Source of the DNA: Lysinibacillus mangiferihumi
Lineage (GTDB): Bacteria > Bacillota > Bacilli > Bacillales_A > Planococcaceae
Direction: 5' to 3'
DNA length: 64,000 nucleotides
Assembly (NCBI RefSeq): GCF_003049665.1
Contig: NZ_PYWM01000017.1
Coordinates: 43,830-107,829, forward strand
This document shows positions 1 through 8,817 of the stretch, piece by piece. Position 1 is the stretch's first letter. The number at the start of each line of letters is the position of its first letter. The notes below the pieces were generated by a model. The model was given only the letters and a program-made list of their open reading frames with translations. It was not told the DNA's origin and ran no database searches. Position numbers and translations under genes: made by a program.

Positions 1-458
1 ACTGTTGAATGCTCATTGCATGAGCCAAATTCAATTGCTCCAGCCTCAATCAATGCTCTTGCTTGTTCCTCATCCGCTGCCATCCCTTCAAAAATAAGTG
101 CGCCAATCACTGCCCCCTGCATCGGACCCGCCATGTTTTCCCATGCAATAGGAGGGCCAGCATGCAGTATTTTTTTGCTGTGCATTCCAGGTATGACATC
201 AATAGCTAGTCCAATATCAATTAAGAAAGGGTGTGCATCTTTTATGCGTTGAATCGATTCTTGATTCGCCTTTTCCACTTTTTCATTTTCCTGAAAGAAA
301 TCTAATGCTTCGAGCAATTGTAGATTGCCCCCTGCAGGCGGTTGCCAGTCCACTTGGATGGTTTCAACGCCTTGCAGCTCCAAATCTTCTTTAAATTTGG
401 ATGTGCCGATATTAATTACTTGTAATGGCTGATTAAAAAGCTCATTCGCTGTACTCAA
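1..458 (-). CDS. DUF1116 family protein (AllG/YlbE-like), N-terminal part only
   Basis: Translating the reverse strand from a TTG at 458 gives an uninterrupted reading frame that runs off the left edge. It begins MSTANELFNQPLQVINIG and contains a Gly/Ala-rich stretch around GPPIAWENMAGPMQGAVIGA, typical of DUF1116 (E. coli YlbE/AllG). A strong AAAGGAGG lies just upstream, inside the end of fdrA, and the fdrA stop is separated from this TTG by one base, so the two are translationally coupled. AllG works with FdrA (AllF) and AllH as the oxamate carbamoyltransferase of E. coli; the same role here is inferred from the neighbours. About 150 residues are visible of a family usually over 400. Confidence 0.85.
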   Translation of the reverse strand, partial: MSTANELFNQPLQVINIGTSKFKEDLELQGVETIQVDWQPPAGGNLQLLEALDFFQENEKVEKANQESIQRIKDAHPFLIDIGLAIDVIPGMHSKKILHAGPPIAWENMAGPMQGAVIGALIFEGMAADEEQARALIEAGAIEFGSCNEHST

Positions 459-459
459 T

Positions 460-2013
460 TTAATTGACCTCCTTTTGTACAAGCATCGCGGCAATTCTTG
501 TTGCCATTTCATTGCTATCGGCAACAAAAGCGCCTATAGATTGAAGTTTCTTTAGTTGCTGCTGATAATCTTGTTTATCTTTAGAAGTGCCGCAAATATA
601 AGTAACGATTGGCAAGTGCCTTCCTGCCTGTGTAGCCTCGTCTCTTGCTAATTGAAGCGTCTCTAGTGTTACACCTACTGGATCTTCATGGGCACCATAT
701 CCCAATTCAAAGTCTAATAACAGAACAGCAGTTTGAGGGTCTCGTGCTTCTTGAAGAATCCGCTCATTTCTAAGTGAAGGCTCTATCATCGGATGTGGTT
801 TACCTTTTGTAAAATCATCATCGCCCATATCAAGCAACGTATGACCTACACTATAGGTAATGTCGTTAAGTTTCTCTTCCTCTTTTTTAGCGACATTACT
901 TTTGACACTTTTTCCTGAAGAGCGGAGAATGGATAATGCTTCTGCTGTCAGCGTACCACCGCAGAATAATCCACGAATGTCCTGCTGAGCATCTGCTAAT
1001 TTTGCTTTTTCTTCAGCAATCCATCGTTGAACGCTCTTTGCAATGTCCGTTTCGATTACGGCTTGCGTATCAAGTAATTGAACAGATTTGCGGGCAGCAT
1101 CAATTAATGTAGGAGAAAAGGTAGCACCTGCTGCCTCAACTGCTTTTGCATCACCATCTAAAAAGCAGACTACAACGGGTTTTCGGCATTTTTTCACTTC
1201 TGCAAGAATTTTGTCCTGAACATTTCGCGCTGGAGGCTTGGAAATTAATGTGATGACCTTCGTATTGTCGTCGTTCTCTAATGCTTGAAGCCCTTGAAGC
1301 ATCATAATTCCGCCAATTGATTCATGGAGATCGCGACCTCCCGTACCAATTGCCTGTGTAATACCGTAACCAAGTCGATCAATTTGTACCGTCACTTCCT
1401 GTAGCCCTGTTCCGGAGGCTGCCACTAGTCCAATGCCTCCTTCGCTTACTTTATTGGCAAAGCACAGTCCACTGCGATTGATAATTGCTGTCCCGCAGTC
1501 TGGCCCCATAACGAATAAACCGTTGTCTCTCCCTATTTCCTTCAAAACTTTTTCATCTTCAATACTTACATTGTCACTGAACAGCATAACGTGCATGCCT
1601 TTTTTTAAGGCTTGACTCGCTTCGCGCGCTGCATATTTTCCTGGAACGGAGATAATCGCCATATTAGCATTCGGCATGAGATGCAATGCAGAAGTCAACG
1701 TTTTCGCTGTATGATAATTGTCTTTTCCTTTCTTTACCTTCTTGGAAGTTAATTCTGTATGGATAAGTGTTATCACTTCCTCTGCCCGCTCATCTGTATC
1801 TGTAATCAAGGCAATAATTAAATCATTGCCCGTAGCTACTTTCGCCTCATCCGTTAGCAGACCAATGTTTTCTAGCAACTCTTTGTTCATTTCGGTTGCC
1901 ATCGAAACAACGGCCTGTTCGACGCCATCCATACGATTTATTTTGCTTGATAGTGACATTAATGTTACCGAGTCATAATAGGCGTTACTTTCTATCAATA
2001 CTTTAGATGTCAT
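460..2013 (-). CDS. fdrA: FdrA family protein (AllF-like, succinyl-CoA-synthetase fold)
   Basis: A 517-residue protein with the FdrA layout. An N-terminal alpha/beta region (MTSKVLIESNAYYDSVTLM) is followed by a CoA-ligase-like Rossmann part around residues 160-240, with GPDCGTAIINRSGLCFAN and GGIGLVAASGTGLQEVT. A second ligase-like domain ends near ADSNEMATRIAAM. The start has an AAAGGAGG 10 bases upstream. It lies 2 bases after the DUF2877 gene and 1 base before the DUF1116 gene. In E. coli FdrA is one of three subunits of oxamate carbamoyltransferase, which phosphorolyses oxalurate to oxamate and carbamoyl phosphate. The substrate here is not shown by sequence. Confidence 0.9.
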   Translation of the reverse strand: MTSKVLIESNAYYDSVTLMSLSSKINRMDGVEQAVVSMATEMNKELLENIGLLTDEAKVATGNDLIIALITDTDERAEEVITLIHTELTSKKVKKGKDNYHTAKTLTSALHLMPNANMAIISVPGKYAAREASQALKKGMHVMLFSDNVSIEDEKVLKEIGRDNGLFVMGPDCGTAIINRSGLCFANKVSEGGIGLVAASGTGLQEVTVQIDRLGYGITQAIGTGGRDLHESIGGIMMLQGLQALENDDNTKVITLISKPPARNVQDKILAEVKKCRKPVVVCFLDGDAKAVEAAGATFSPTLIDAARKSVQLLDTQAVIETDIAKSVQRWIAEEKAKLADAQQDIRGLFCGGTLTAEALSILRSSGKSVKSNVAKKEEEKLNDITYSVGHTLLDMGDDDFTKGKPHPMIEPSLRNERILQEARDPQTAVLLLDFELGYGAHEDPVGVTLETLQLARDEATQAGRHLPIVTYICGTSKDKQDYQQQLKKLQSIGAFVADSNEMATRIAAMLVQKEVN

Positions 2014-2015
2014 TA

Positions 2016-2999
2016 TTATTTTTCCTCCTTTAGGTCGATAAGCTGTTGATATGCTACGCTAACACCAGTCAGCATATCTGTCCCAGAGGTCGATCCCATT
2101 TCTAAAATACACTGTAAATGGGGAATTGGATTACCGTCTATGTTGTCCAATACATTAAGTAAAGCTTCATTGACCTGTCCCTCCAGGCATTGCTTTAGCA
2201 TAAAATAGCTTACCGTGGTCGTTCTACCTTTCAATCTCTGCAACCATTTTGCGCTACAGCTTTCCATTTTTTTAGATAGGGGGGATTCAAAATACTGCCA
2301 GGTAGCCAATAGCCCTGTTAGAAAATCATCGCCAGACGGTGTTAACCCCATGCCAAGTCCCGCAAAGTTATAAAAAAACCTACCAAACTTATCGGTCTTC
2401 ATATCCAGCTTTAGCTGCTCTAACCCTTCAAGAAACGGGGAGAAATAGATATTTTTTCGTGTAGCAATAGGAACCTCCCAGTCTGGATAAGTGAAGCTTT
2501 TCCACGCTGGAAAAATTCCTCCTTTTGCTCCGTGCTGTAAGATAAAATTGTTCAATAGCCGCAAACGAGATACGGTTGGCTTTTGCTTAGCTTGACAGTG
2601 CGGCTTAATATCCCTATTCCAAACGGCCGCATTTGAAAAATCCCATTGCCAATCGTTGATTTTCAATAAATTATAGTCAATTAAACAAATAGATTTAGTC
2701 AATATTATGGTCGAACACATCTTAGAAAAATAGTCATTCTGACAGGTTTTCATCATGCTAGGTGATTGAATCACCTCATTCTTTGCCAAAGAAAAGAGCA
2801 TTGTACCGTCATCAGTTGTGAAATTTACTACCTTATCGAAAACACTGTGGACTACTCCAATTGGTTCACCGATTGATTGCTGGCGCATCCATTCAAGTAG
2901 ACGACCGTCCATCTGATTGATTTTACATGTATATGTTGGAACCATAGATATCACCATATTCTCATGATAGCTAGTAGAATTACGGATACGGGCATGCAT
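2016..2999 (-). CDS. DUF2877 protein (AllH/YlbF-like subunit)
   Basis: 327 residues with the family hallmark GMGLTPSGDDFLTG near residue 215 and a C-terminal LEMGSTSGTDMLTGVS. DUF2877 proteins are the third partner of FdrA and DUF1116 proteins, matching E. coli AllH. The coding end abuts fdrA, giving operon order AllH-FdrA-AllG. The start is not certain: the first ATG at 2999 has no clear Shine-Dalgarno, while the ATG at 2945 has GGTG six bases upstream and may be the real one, removing 18 residues. No signal peptide or membrane segment is visible; it should be cytosolic. Confidence 0.85.
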   Translation of the reverse strand: MHARIRNSTSYHENMVISMVPTYTCKINQMDGRLLEWMRQQSIGEPIGVVHSVFDKVVNFTTDDGTMLFSLAKNEVIQSPSMMKTCQNDYFSKMCSTIILTKSICLIDYNLLKINDWQWDFSNAAVWNRDIKPHCQAKQKPTVSRLRLLNNFILQHGAKGGIFPAWKSFTYPDWEVPIATRKNIYFSPFLEGLEQLKLDMKTDKFGRFFYNFAGLGMGLTPSGDDFLTGLLATWQYFESPLSKKMESCSAKWLQRLKGRTTTVSYFMLKQCLEGQVNEALLNVLDNIDGNPIPHLQCILEMGSTSGTDMLTGVSVAYQQLIDLKEEK

Positions 3000-3086
3000 T
3001 GGACATGATAATGTAGCATGCCCTCAACTGTTTATTCTTTTAAATGAAAACGCTTTATTAAATACTTCGTGCAAATGCTTTCTTCG

Positions 3087-3764
3087 TTAATCTTCAAGTG
3101 CAACAAGCAGATTTTTCGATGGAGCTGTCCACCCAAAGATGCCACCTTGCTGGTTAATCATGTGAATGGAGTCTTCATGGTCTTTTGGATCAAATGCTGC
3201 TGAGCAATCTTCAAGTAGTAAGCAGTCAAATCCACGGTCATTCGCTTCACGAATCGTCGTTTGAACACAGACGTGAGTCGTTACCCCTGCAACAAGCAAA
3301 TGCGTAATACCTTTATTGTTTAAAATCACTTCAAGATCTGTTTGATAAAAAGAACCTTTTCCAGGTTTATCAATAATAACTTCGCCTTCAACAGGCTTTA
3401 GCTCGTCCACAATATCATGACCATACTCACCACGGATAAGAATTCTTCCCATTGGACCTTCATCACCAATGCCTGCCCCTTGCTTGCTGCCGCGTTTTAA
3501 TTTACTTGGCGGGCAATCTGATAAATCTAGGCGATGCCCTTCACGAGTGTAAATAACCATCATACCCTTTTCACGTGCAACTTCCAAAACCGTCTTAATA
3601 GTAGGAATAATGGAGCATGTTAGCGTAATATCATTCCCTAGCTTTTCACCAAAGCCACCTGGTGCACAAAAGTCACGCTGCATATCAATAATGATTAACG
3701 CTGTTGTTTCTAACTCAAATTCAAAACTATAAGGTTTCGCTTCTATTGTATATACTTTATTCAT
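3087..3764 (-). CDS. Isochorismatase-family cysteine hydrolase
   Basis: 225 residues with the complete isochorismatase-like amidohydrolase triad: Asp27 in IIIDMQRDF, Lys133 in IDKPGKGSFY and Cys166 in VAGVTTHVCVQTT. The Gly-Val-Thr-Thr cis-peptide motif before the cysteine is intact. A GGGAG ribosome binding site precedes the ATG. Relatives hydrolyse biuret, ureidoacrylate, N-carbamoylsarcosine or related amides. Its place at the head of the AllH-FdrA-AllG genes under a PucR regulator suggests an amide or ureide substrate, but which one cannot be read from sequence. A good sigma-A-like promoter lies about 100 bases upstream. Confidence 0.85.
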   Translation of the reverse strand: MNKVYTIEAKPYSFEFELETTALIIIDMQRDFCAPGGFGEKLGNDITLTCSIIPTIKTVLEVAREKGMMVIYTREGHRLDLSDCPPSKLKRGSKQGAGIGDEGPMGRILIRGEYGHDIVDELKPVEGEVIIDKPGKGSFYQTDLEVILNNKGITHLLVAGVTTHVCVQTTIREANDRGFDCLLLEDCSAAFDPKDHEDSIHMINQQGGIFGWTAPSKNLLVALED

Positions 3765-3868
3765 GTAGATCTCCCTCTCGAATGGTATTCAAAACATCTA
3801 GCTTTAGAAAACTGACCGCAATGATTTTTTTGATGAAACGGAAAATAATACAGGAAAAACTTGAGTCC

Positions 3869-3897
3869 ATTATATGGAGATAGGCAACATAACTCAA
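3869..3897 (-). promoter_or_regulatory. Sigma-A-type promoter of the hydrolase-AllH-FdrA-AllG operon
   Basis: On the minus strand TTGAGT (3897-3892) and a perfect TATAAT (3874-3869) are separated by exactly 17 bases. The expected transcript start is near 3861, giving a leader of about 95 bases before the hydrolase ATG. The two XapX genes lie upstream of this promoter, so the hydrolase operon can be transcribed separately from them. Confidence 0.7.
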
Positions 3898-3955
3898 ACG
3901 TTTATAATTCGACGTAATAAGTTAGCCTAATGAAGGAAGAAGATTTTATGTCTTT

Positions 3956-4117
3956 TTAGAAAAGACGCAGGACAGCGTATACTAGCTCAGCACCTAGAAA
4001 GATTCCTACTACCCCAACAATACCAATAAGAGGGGGAGCCGGCACTGGCAGCTTGATGAATTTGAATAAAATGCCTACAAGTAAACCTCCTATGAATGAC
4101 AAGATAATCTGCAACAT
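3956..4117 (-). CDS. XapX domain small membrane protein (second copy)
   Basis: A 53-residue protein starting MLQIILSFIGGLLVGILF and containing KLPVPAPPLIGIVGVVGIFLG. This is the XapX domain: two short hydrophobic helices joined by a Pro-rich turn. An AAGGAG lies upstream of the ATG at 4117. It is a clear paralog of the XapX gene just upstream and ends about 60 bases before the hydrolase operon promoter. XapX proteins occur beside transport and purine-related genes, but no biochemical role is established. Location in the membrane is predicted. Confidence 0.8.
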   Translation of the reverse strand: MLQIILSFIGGLLVGILFKFIKLPVPAPPLIGIVGVVGIFLGAELVYAVLRLF

Positions 4118-4188
4118 CTTACATTCTCCTTTTTTAGTGGGATGTATTCATTAAAAACCGCATAACCAAGCATTTTCTGGTGGTTCGT

Positions 4189-4374
4189 TTACGTACTCAC
4201 ATTTCTCTTTTCTTTGAGAGAGTTGAAAAGAGAATCCATTAGTACACCTCCTAAAAATATACCTACCATTCCAAATATACCTACCAAAGGAGGGGCAGGT
4301 AACGGTAACTTAACTAAAGAAAATAATATTCCTACAATCAAACCACCGGCTAAAGACAAAAGATAGTCACGCAT
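4189..4374 (-). CDS. XapX domain small membrane protein (first copy)
   Basis: 61 residues, MRDYLLSLAGGLIVGILFSL followed by KLPLPAPPLVGIFGMVGIFLGG, then a charged C-terminus. The ATG at 4374 was chosen because AAGGAG lies 8 bases upstream; the in-frame GTG at 4383 abuts that site and is too close. Same domain as the copy at 3956-4117, with the PxPAPP turn conserved in both. Two XapX paralogs in tandem between a PucR regulator and its presumed target operon suggest a two-subunit small membrane assembly, which is speculative. Confidence 0.8.
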   Translation of the reverse strand: MRDYLLSLAGGLIVGILFSLVKLPLPAPPLVGIFGMVGIFLGGVLMDSLFNSLKEKRNVST

Positions 4375-4571
4375 TTCCAACACTCCTTGTATTCCAAAGT
4401 GTAATACAGAAACTAAATACCTAAATCGTGTATGATAACTGCTGTTTATTGAAACCTCCCTCCTTCAATACCTACATGATAGCATTTGAAAGCGTTATAA
4501 TCATTGTAAGAAGTTGATATTTATTTCTCTGTTAATTGGCAACTTTCTACAAAGCATAACGCCTTTTTTAC

Positions 4572-4602
4572 AAAAAAAAGACATTGTCGAGAAGACAATG
4601 TC
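4572..4602 (-). terminator. Rho-independent terminator of the pucR-type gene
   Basis: GACATTGTC (4580-4588) and GACAATGTC (4594-4602) form a perfect 9-bp stem with a 5-base loop. On the minus strand it is followed by a run of eight Ts. It lies 32 bases after the regulator stop codon. Confidence 0.85.
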
Positions 4603-4634
4603 CAACGTAAAGTCGTCGCTCGGGTTCTCCACCC

Positions 4635-6263
4635 TCACCCTTTTTTCAGTTGCAAGTATTGATGCAATTGGTAGGCTAATGAAATTTCTGTTAATTCGAA
4701 GCCGTCCTCACCGTCGATGCCAAGTTCTTTCAGCTTATTGATTCGGTAACGCATCGTATTATAATGAACAAACATATCCTCTGCCGTTTTTTGCACATTT
4801 GTATTATTTTTAATGTAGTACTTAAGCGTTTCTAAAAGGTTTGTATTTTTCTTTTTATCATATTCGAATACTTTCCCTAATTTTTCGGTTACGAAATCTT
4901 CCAGCATGTAAAGATTATCAACATAATGAAAAAGTCGGAACAAGCCGATATCGCCATAAAAATGAACGTAGGACTGTTTTTGTAAATGTTCTTTATAAAC
5001 TTGAAACACTAACGTTGAATTGTCATAATACTCTTTCATTTGGTTAAAATGATGGACTGTATCAGATATACTAACCCCAAGATTTCCATTTTTCTCAAAC
5101 AGCGTGAGTATCGTGTCCCCTAGATTTTGAAGTTTTTTCCGAACATTCTTTTCAGACACCAGACTAATAAAACATACTAAAGAGTCATTAATATAAAGGA
5201 CTTTGCAATTTTCTATCGGAACATCCACTATTTCAGAAGCCGAGCCCTCAATCAGACCTGAATCAAGCATTTTATGAAATATTGCCAATTTCTTTTCGCT
5301 ATCTTTCTCATTTGTTTTGATGCTTACTAGGACAAGCGGAAATTGCAAGTTCCATCTAAACACTTTCGCTTTTTCAATCATTTCGGTTTGGGAAGTATAT
5401 TGATTATGAAAAATGTCCCGGACAAAACTGCTTAAATGATTTCTTTCTTTTTGAAGCAATGTTTGCTCTGTTTGAAATAAAAAAGCGATTATAAAGGATG
5501 CTTGTTCGATAGCAATAATTAAATCCTCTGTTAGATTTTTTTCTTTTTCTAGCAATATGACTAAAAAGCCATAGTCATTGCCTCCTGCAAAAATGCACTG
5601 AATAAACAAATCATTTTTGTCATAAACGTTATCATCGACTTGAACAGAAAATGTTCTCTTGCTCGAGTCTGAATTGTACGCCTTGTGTTGGATTGAAATT
5701 TTGTGTTCGTTTTGAAGTGAAGACCCGACATATTCAAAATCATTGTTAAGAAGCAACACTGGGGCATTAACAAGACTAGCAATAGAATGAACGAACTTGT
5801 TGACATCTGTGCCCTCCAATAATAACTCCAGTAATTGCTGGTGCATCTTATTTCGAAATTCCAACAGCGATGTCTTTACGTCTAAAAACTTTGTCAGTAC
5901 TTGATTAGTCAGTGTCGATAAGTTTGCACCATCTGGTAGCTTCATTAGCGGAATACCAAGTTCATTTGCTTGCTCCACCATAATGGTTGGAATTTCAGCG
6001 ACATATCTTCCTGGCTTAATGGCAATTCCTGCAAGATTCAATTCGGCTAATTTTGGAATTAATGTTTCAATATGCTCCGGTTTATCAGCAACAGGATACA
6101 AGGTGGTGAGCAGCAATCCGTTTTGATCGATATATGCGTAAATATCCGGAACTTCCATAAAATAGACATTTTCAACTCTGCGGCTCAATCCAGCCTCTCC
6201 TGCAAGGACTTCTACATCTTCAAATCCCTCCATGTTTAAAACATCACTTATTGTAATAAACAT
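4635..6263 (-). CDS. PucR family transcriptional regulator
   Basis: 542 residues. An N-terminal PucR domain starts MFITISDVLNMEGFEDVEVLAG and continues through the MEVPDIYAYIDQNGLLLTTLYP region to about residue 125. A middle GGDEF-like/CdaR-type region follows. The C-terminal helix-turn-helix (about residues 470-530) has NTNLLETLKYYIKNNTNVQKTAEDMFVHYNTMRYRINKL, written here in overview: the VHYNTMRYRINKL core is the hallmark. The start at 6263 has GGAGTG seven bases upstream and matches the usual PucR N-terminus; the frame extends further upstream without need. PucR regulators respond to purine or ureide degradation products, so this is the likely controller of the XapX and FdrA-AllGH genes. 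Confidence 0.88.
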   Translation of the reverse strand: MFITISDVLNMEGFEDVEVLAGEAGLSRRVENVYFMEVPDIYAYIDQNGLLLTTLYPVADKPEHIETLIPKLAELNLAGIAIKPGRYVAEIPTIMVEQANELGIPLMKLPDGANLSTLTNQVLTKFLDVKTSLLEFRNKMHQQLLELLLEGTDVNKFVHSIASLVNAPVLLLNNDFEYVGSSLQNEHKISIQHKAYNSDSSKRTFSVQVDDNVYDKNDLFIQCIFAGGNDYGFLVILLEKEKNLTEDLIIAIEQASFIIAFLFQTEQTLLQKERNHLSSFVRDIFHNQYTSQTEMIEKAKVFRWNLQFPLVLVSIKTNEKDSEKKLAIFHKMLDSGLIEGSASEIVDVPIENCKVLYINDSLVCFISLVSEKNVRKKLQNLGDTILTLFEKNGNLGVSISDTVHHFNQMKEYYDNSTLVFQVYKEHLQKQSYVHFYGDIGLFRLFHYVDNLYMLEDFVTEKLGKVFEYDKKKNTNLLETLKYYIKNNTNVQKTAEDMFVHYNTMRYRINKLKELGIDGEDGFELTEISLAYQLHQYLQLKKG

Positions 6264-6426
6264 ATAATCACTCCAGACGAGAAAAAAAGTTCCCTTATTT
6301 TCGTTTATTAGACCGCATACATTATTACGTGACAGCTTCATTATGAACGGTTGTGGTGTTACCAAAGAAAAAACACACCGACAATTCTTTTCGTTTCAAT
6401 GGATACTTTGTCATAAAGATGTTTTT

Positions 6427-6435
6427 ATTATAACA
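6427..6435 (-). promoter_or_regulatory. Extended -10 promoter candidate for the pucR-type gene
   Basis: The minus strand reads TGTTATAAT, an extended -10 element (TGnTATAAT), about 165 bases upstream of the chosen start. No good -35 hexamer is seen at 17-18 bases. Confidence 0.4.
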
Positions 6436-6509
6436 CGAATAGCGAACACCCTTTGGTCCTCGACAATTATGAACCACTAGCTTTATTCAAACCTATGTAT
6501 TTTTGGTGG

Positions 6510-6544
6510 CAATAAAAAAGACTATGCTGGCTGACATAATCTTT
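6510..6544 (-). terminator. Rho-independent terminator downstream of the 6604-7083 gene
   Basis: AAAGACTATG (6517-6526) pairs with CATAATCTTT (6535-6544) with one mismatch over an 8-base loop, and the minus strand continues into a T run. It sits 60 bases after the stop of the hypothetical gene. Confidence 0.7.
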
Positions 6545-6603
6545 CTTAGTCACGGATGATTCTGTTCATTTTGTTGCAACGTCATGAAGCAGTCGCGCTA
6601 TTT

Positions 6604-7083
6604 TCAACCTTCTTTGTCATATTGATTATTGTATCTTTCTATTACGATACAATGTTGTTCTTTAAATTTTTCATGGTTCGGATTGTACATTTGTACCAGA
6701 TGATTGAGAGATAGCTCTTCGTAGTTAACGTTAACATACGGTATATGTAAGTCATTCTCGTCATGACCAATCCATACCCTCCATAACTCTACTATTTGCT
6801 CTTCTCTAATATTTTTCTCTAGGTACGCCAGTAATTGCTTTGCCCTCAATTCCGAATATATAAAAGCAACTTCATAAATGAATGGATAACTTGTATATTC
6901 ACTAACATCATAGTAAGCATCCTTTTTAATGACCAACTCATTTAAGTCCTCATTATTTTCAACTACTACTATTTGGGCACTAGGATCCATCTTCTCCCAA
7001 GGTACCAACTCATGTGGTTTGATTGCTAATTCCATAGCTTCCCTAACAGTAATCGTCTTCGCTTTTGTTTCCACTTCTGGCAT
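6604..7083 (-). CDS. Hypothetical protein, acidic, possible non-ATG start
   Basis: 159 residues from the first ATG (MPEVETKAKTITVREAMEL), acidic, with no signal or membrane segment. Not recognised. The ATG at 7083 lacks a ribosome binding site, but a perfect AGGAGGT lies upstream at about 7133-7127, seven bases before an in-frame CTG at 7119. Starting there adds 12 residues (SYCSFIATNYAMPEV). The extra stretch reads like natural protein, so a CTG start is plausible. It stands alone between terminator-like sequence and the CPCC-type gene. A role in immunity or stress is possible, but nothing in the sequence proves one. Confidence 0.65.
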   Translation of the reverse strand: MPEVETKAKTITVREAMELAIKPHELVPWEKMDPSAQIVVVENNEDLNELVIKKDAYYDVSEYTSYPFIYEVAFIYSELRAKQLLAYLEKNIREEQIVELWRVWIGHDENDLHIPYVNVNYEELSLNHLVQMYNPNHEKFKEQHCIVIERYNNQYDKEG

Positions 7084-7182
7084 TGCATAATTTGTTGCGA
7101 TAAATGAACAATAACTCAGTTCAACTACCTCCTAAATTCGACTATTATTAAACAATTGCTATGTTAGCACATTAAACCTCCT

Positions 7183-7449
7183 CTAAATCAACCGTTTCCA
7201 ATTAAAATCTTTTTCATCTTTATCATTAGGTTTTCTGACAAACTCCATGCATCTTTCTTCACAAGCCCCAAATACAATAAAGTTTTTTTGGGCTTGCCTT
7301 AAGGATGGAATATTAGCTCCTCCTTCCCAATCAGGGTCATCAAATTGAACTCCATCATCTTCCCAAAAACAAATTGTACATATGTCATAAGTTCCTGGGG
7401 GTTCTTCGTCTAATGTTTTATATCCACAACAAGGACAAGTATATTTCAT
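7183..7449 (-). CDS. Cys-rich CPCC domain protein
   Basis: 88 residues starting MKYTCPCCGYKTLDEEPPGTY with a second knuckle CTICFWEDDG. This is the CPCC-type Cys-rich domain, with four cysteines arranged to bind one metal, presumably zinc. A Trp/Asp-rich motif (DDPDWEGGANIPSLRQAQ) follows, conserved in this family. The C-terminal half has an AKxNF-type segment and a basic tail. Such short proteins are common accessory genes of Firmicutes, often near toxin-immunity loci; their function is not established. A GAGG ribosome binding site precedes the ATG. Confidence 0.8.
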   Translation of the reverse strand: MKYTCPCCGYKTLDEEPPGTYDICTICFWEDDGVQFDDPDWEGGANIPSLRQAQKNFIVFGACEERCMEFVRKPNDKDEKDFNWKRLI

Positions 7450-7475
7450 AGCATCGCTCCTCTTTTCCTCTGACT

Positions 7476-8489
7476 TTACTTAAAGTTTTGCAAAACAATT
7501 CCTTTGCCCTTTACTACTTCTACTTCAGCATAAGCACCATTGATAAAAGTTATTTGTGGAGGAACATGACCACAATCCACATCATAAATAATAGGTATCC
7601 CAAGCTCATCAGACAGCTCTTTATAAACATCTTCCACTGTGTAATTATTTACAGGTGTATTCGCATCACTTCGACCGAACATAATCCCTGCACATTGCTC
7701 AAACCAACCAGCAAGCTTCATTTGAACTAATGACCTTTTTAAATCTGGTGTGTTTAATTCACAATTCTCTAAATACCATAACACGGGCTCCCCACTGATA
7801 TGTTGTTTTCTAAAGGTTTGGACATCACCATAAGCTGTCCCAATCAAATGTCTAATCACGTCTATACATCCGCCAAGTAAACGGCCTTGTATCTGTACTT
7901 GTTGATTGGACACAGTTTTCCAATAAGTTTGTTCTGTTAAATGAAAAACACATGGCGAGGGAGCATTGTGTTGCCATTCCTTTTGATATTTAGATGATGA
8001 ATATTGCAGGACAGATTCCCCACTATTAGTCGATAATACAGCCTGCCACATGGCAGTAGTGTCATCTGAATATTCGCCTCTTAAATCTACAAGATTAGTA
8101 CCATGAGCAGTAGCTATACCTGTTTTTAATGTAATTGCTAATAATAATGCACTGATATCTGAATAGCCTACTACCCATTTGTTTTTTATCTGTTCAAAAT
8201 CAATTTTTTCAAGTATTTCAATTAACAGTTCTCCACCCCATGGAGGAATAATGATATTTATATGATCGGCACCCATCATTTCATTAAACTCATCCGCCCG
8301 TTTTTCGGCAGAAGCTGATTTAGCTTTTTCTTGAGTCCAAACCGTATCACCACAAATAATATGAAAACCTTTCGATTTCAGACGCTCACAGGATTGTTTA
8401 AACATCTCATGTAGCCCCTCCGGAACCCCTGATGAAGGTGCCGTGACTCCTATTGTTGCATCTTTTTCTAAGCGCGGGTATTTGATCAT
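7476..8489 (-). CDS. LD-carboxypeptidase / MccF-like S66 peptidase
   Basis: 337 residues of the S66 serine peptidase family. The N-terminal part starts IGVTAPSSGVPEGL. The nucleophile motif is VGYSDISALLLA, with Ser in GYSD. The C-terminal part carries the Glu of YLENCE and the His of DVDCGHVPPQ, completing the Ser-Glu-His triad. PPWGGELLIEIL is the usual substrate-loop motif. Family members cleave the LD-peptide bond of peptidoglycan tetrapeptides or inactivate microcin C-type peptide-nucleotides. No signal peptide is visible, so a cytosolic recycling or self-immunity role is expected. It is followed closely by the CPCC gene on the same strand. Confidence 0.85.
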   Translation of the reverse strand: MIKYPRLEKDATIGVTAPSSGVPEGLHEMFKQSCERLKSKGFHIICGDTVWTQEKAKSASAEKRADEFNEMMGADHINIIIPPWGGELLIEILEKIDFEQIKNKWVVGYSDISALLLAITLKTGIATAHGTNLVDLRGEYSDDTTAMWQAVLSTNSGESVLQYSSSKYQKEWQHNAPSPCVFHLTEQTYWKTVSNQQVQIQGRLLGGCIDVIRHLIGTAYGDVQTFRKQHISGEPVLWYLENCELNTPDLKRSLVQMKLAGWFEQCAGIMFGRSDANTPVNNYTVEDVYKELSDELGIPIIYDVDCGHVPPQITFINGAYAEVEVVKGKGIVLQNFK

Positions 8490-8817
8490 ATTTATACCTC
8501 CAATATTTTACATTATTTTACCAAATATTATTTCACCGAACAATGACTATTATTAAACTAGTTAAAGTCACTTTATAAATAAGCTCTCATACTAAAAAAC
8601 CACAAAACGTTGATTAAATAAGTATAATGATGCATCAATTATATGAAGTTCATGTACTTAAGGCTTGCAGAGACAAAAACAAAAAATGGTATGACTTACC
8701 CATAAAAACTGGGTGGTCAATCCATTTTTTATTTACACTATAAAAGGTAACAGCAAACCACTTATTTTAGCAGCTACCATACCCTATGCATCGGTAAATG
8801 TGAGCGTTTCTCCAATA
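8490..8817. other. Non-coding stretch upstream of the LD-carboxypeptidase
   Basis: Low-complexity AT-rich DNA with no supported gene. A short plus-strand frame near 8632-8700 (YEVHVLKACRDKNKKWYDLP) looks protein-like but has no start signal or continuation. Confidence 0.4.
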
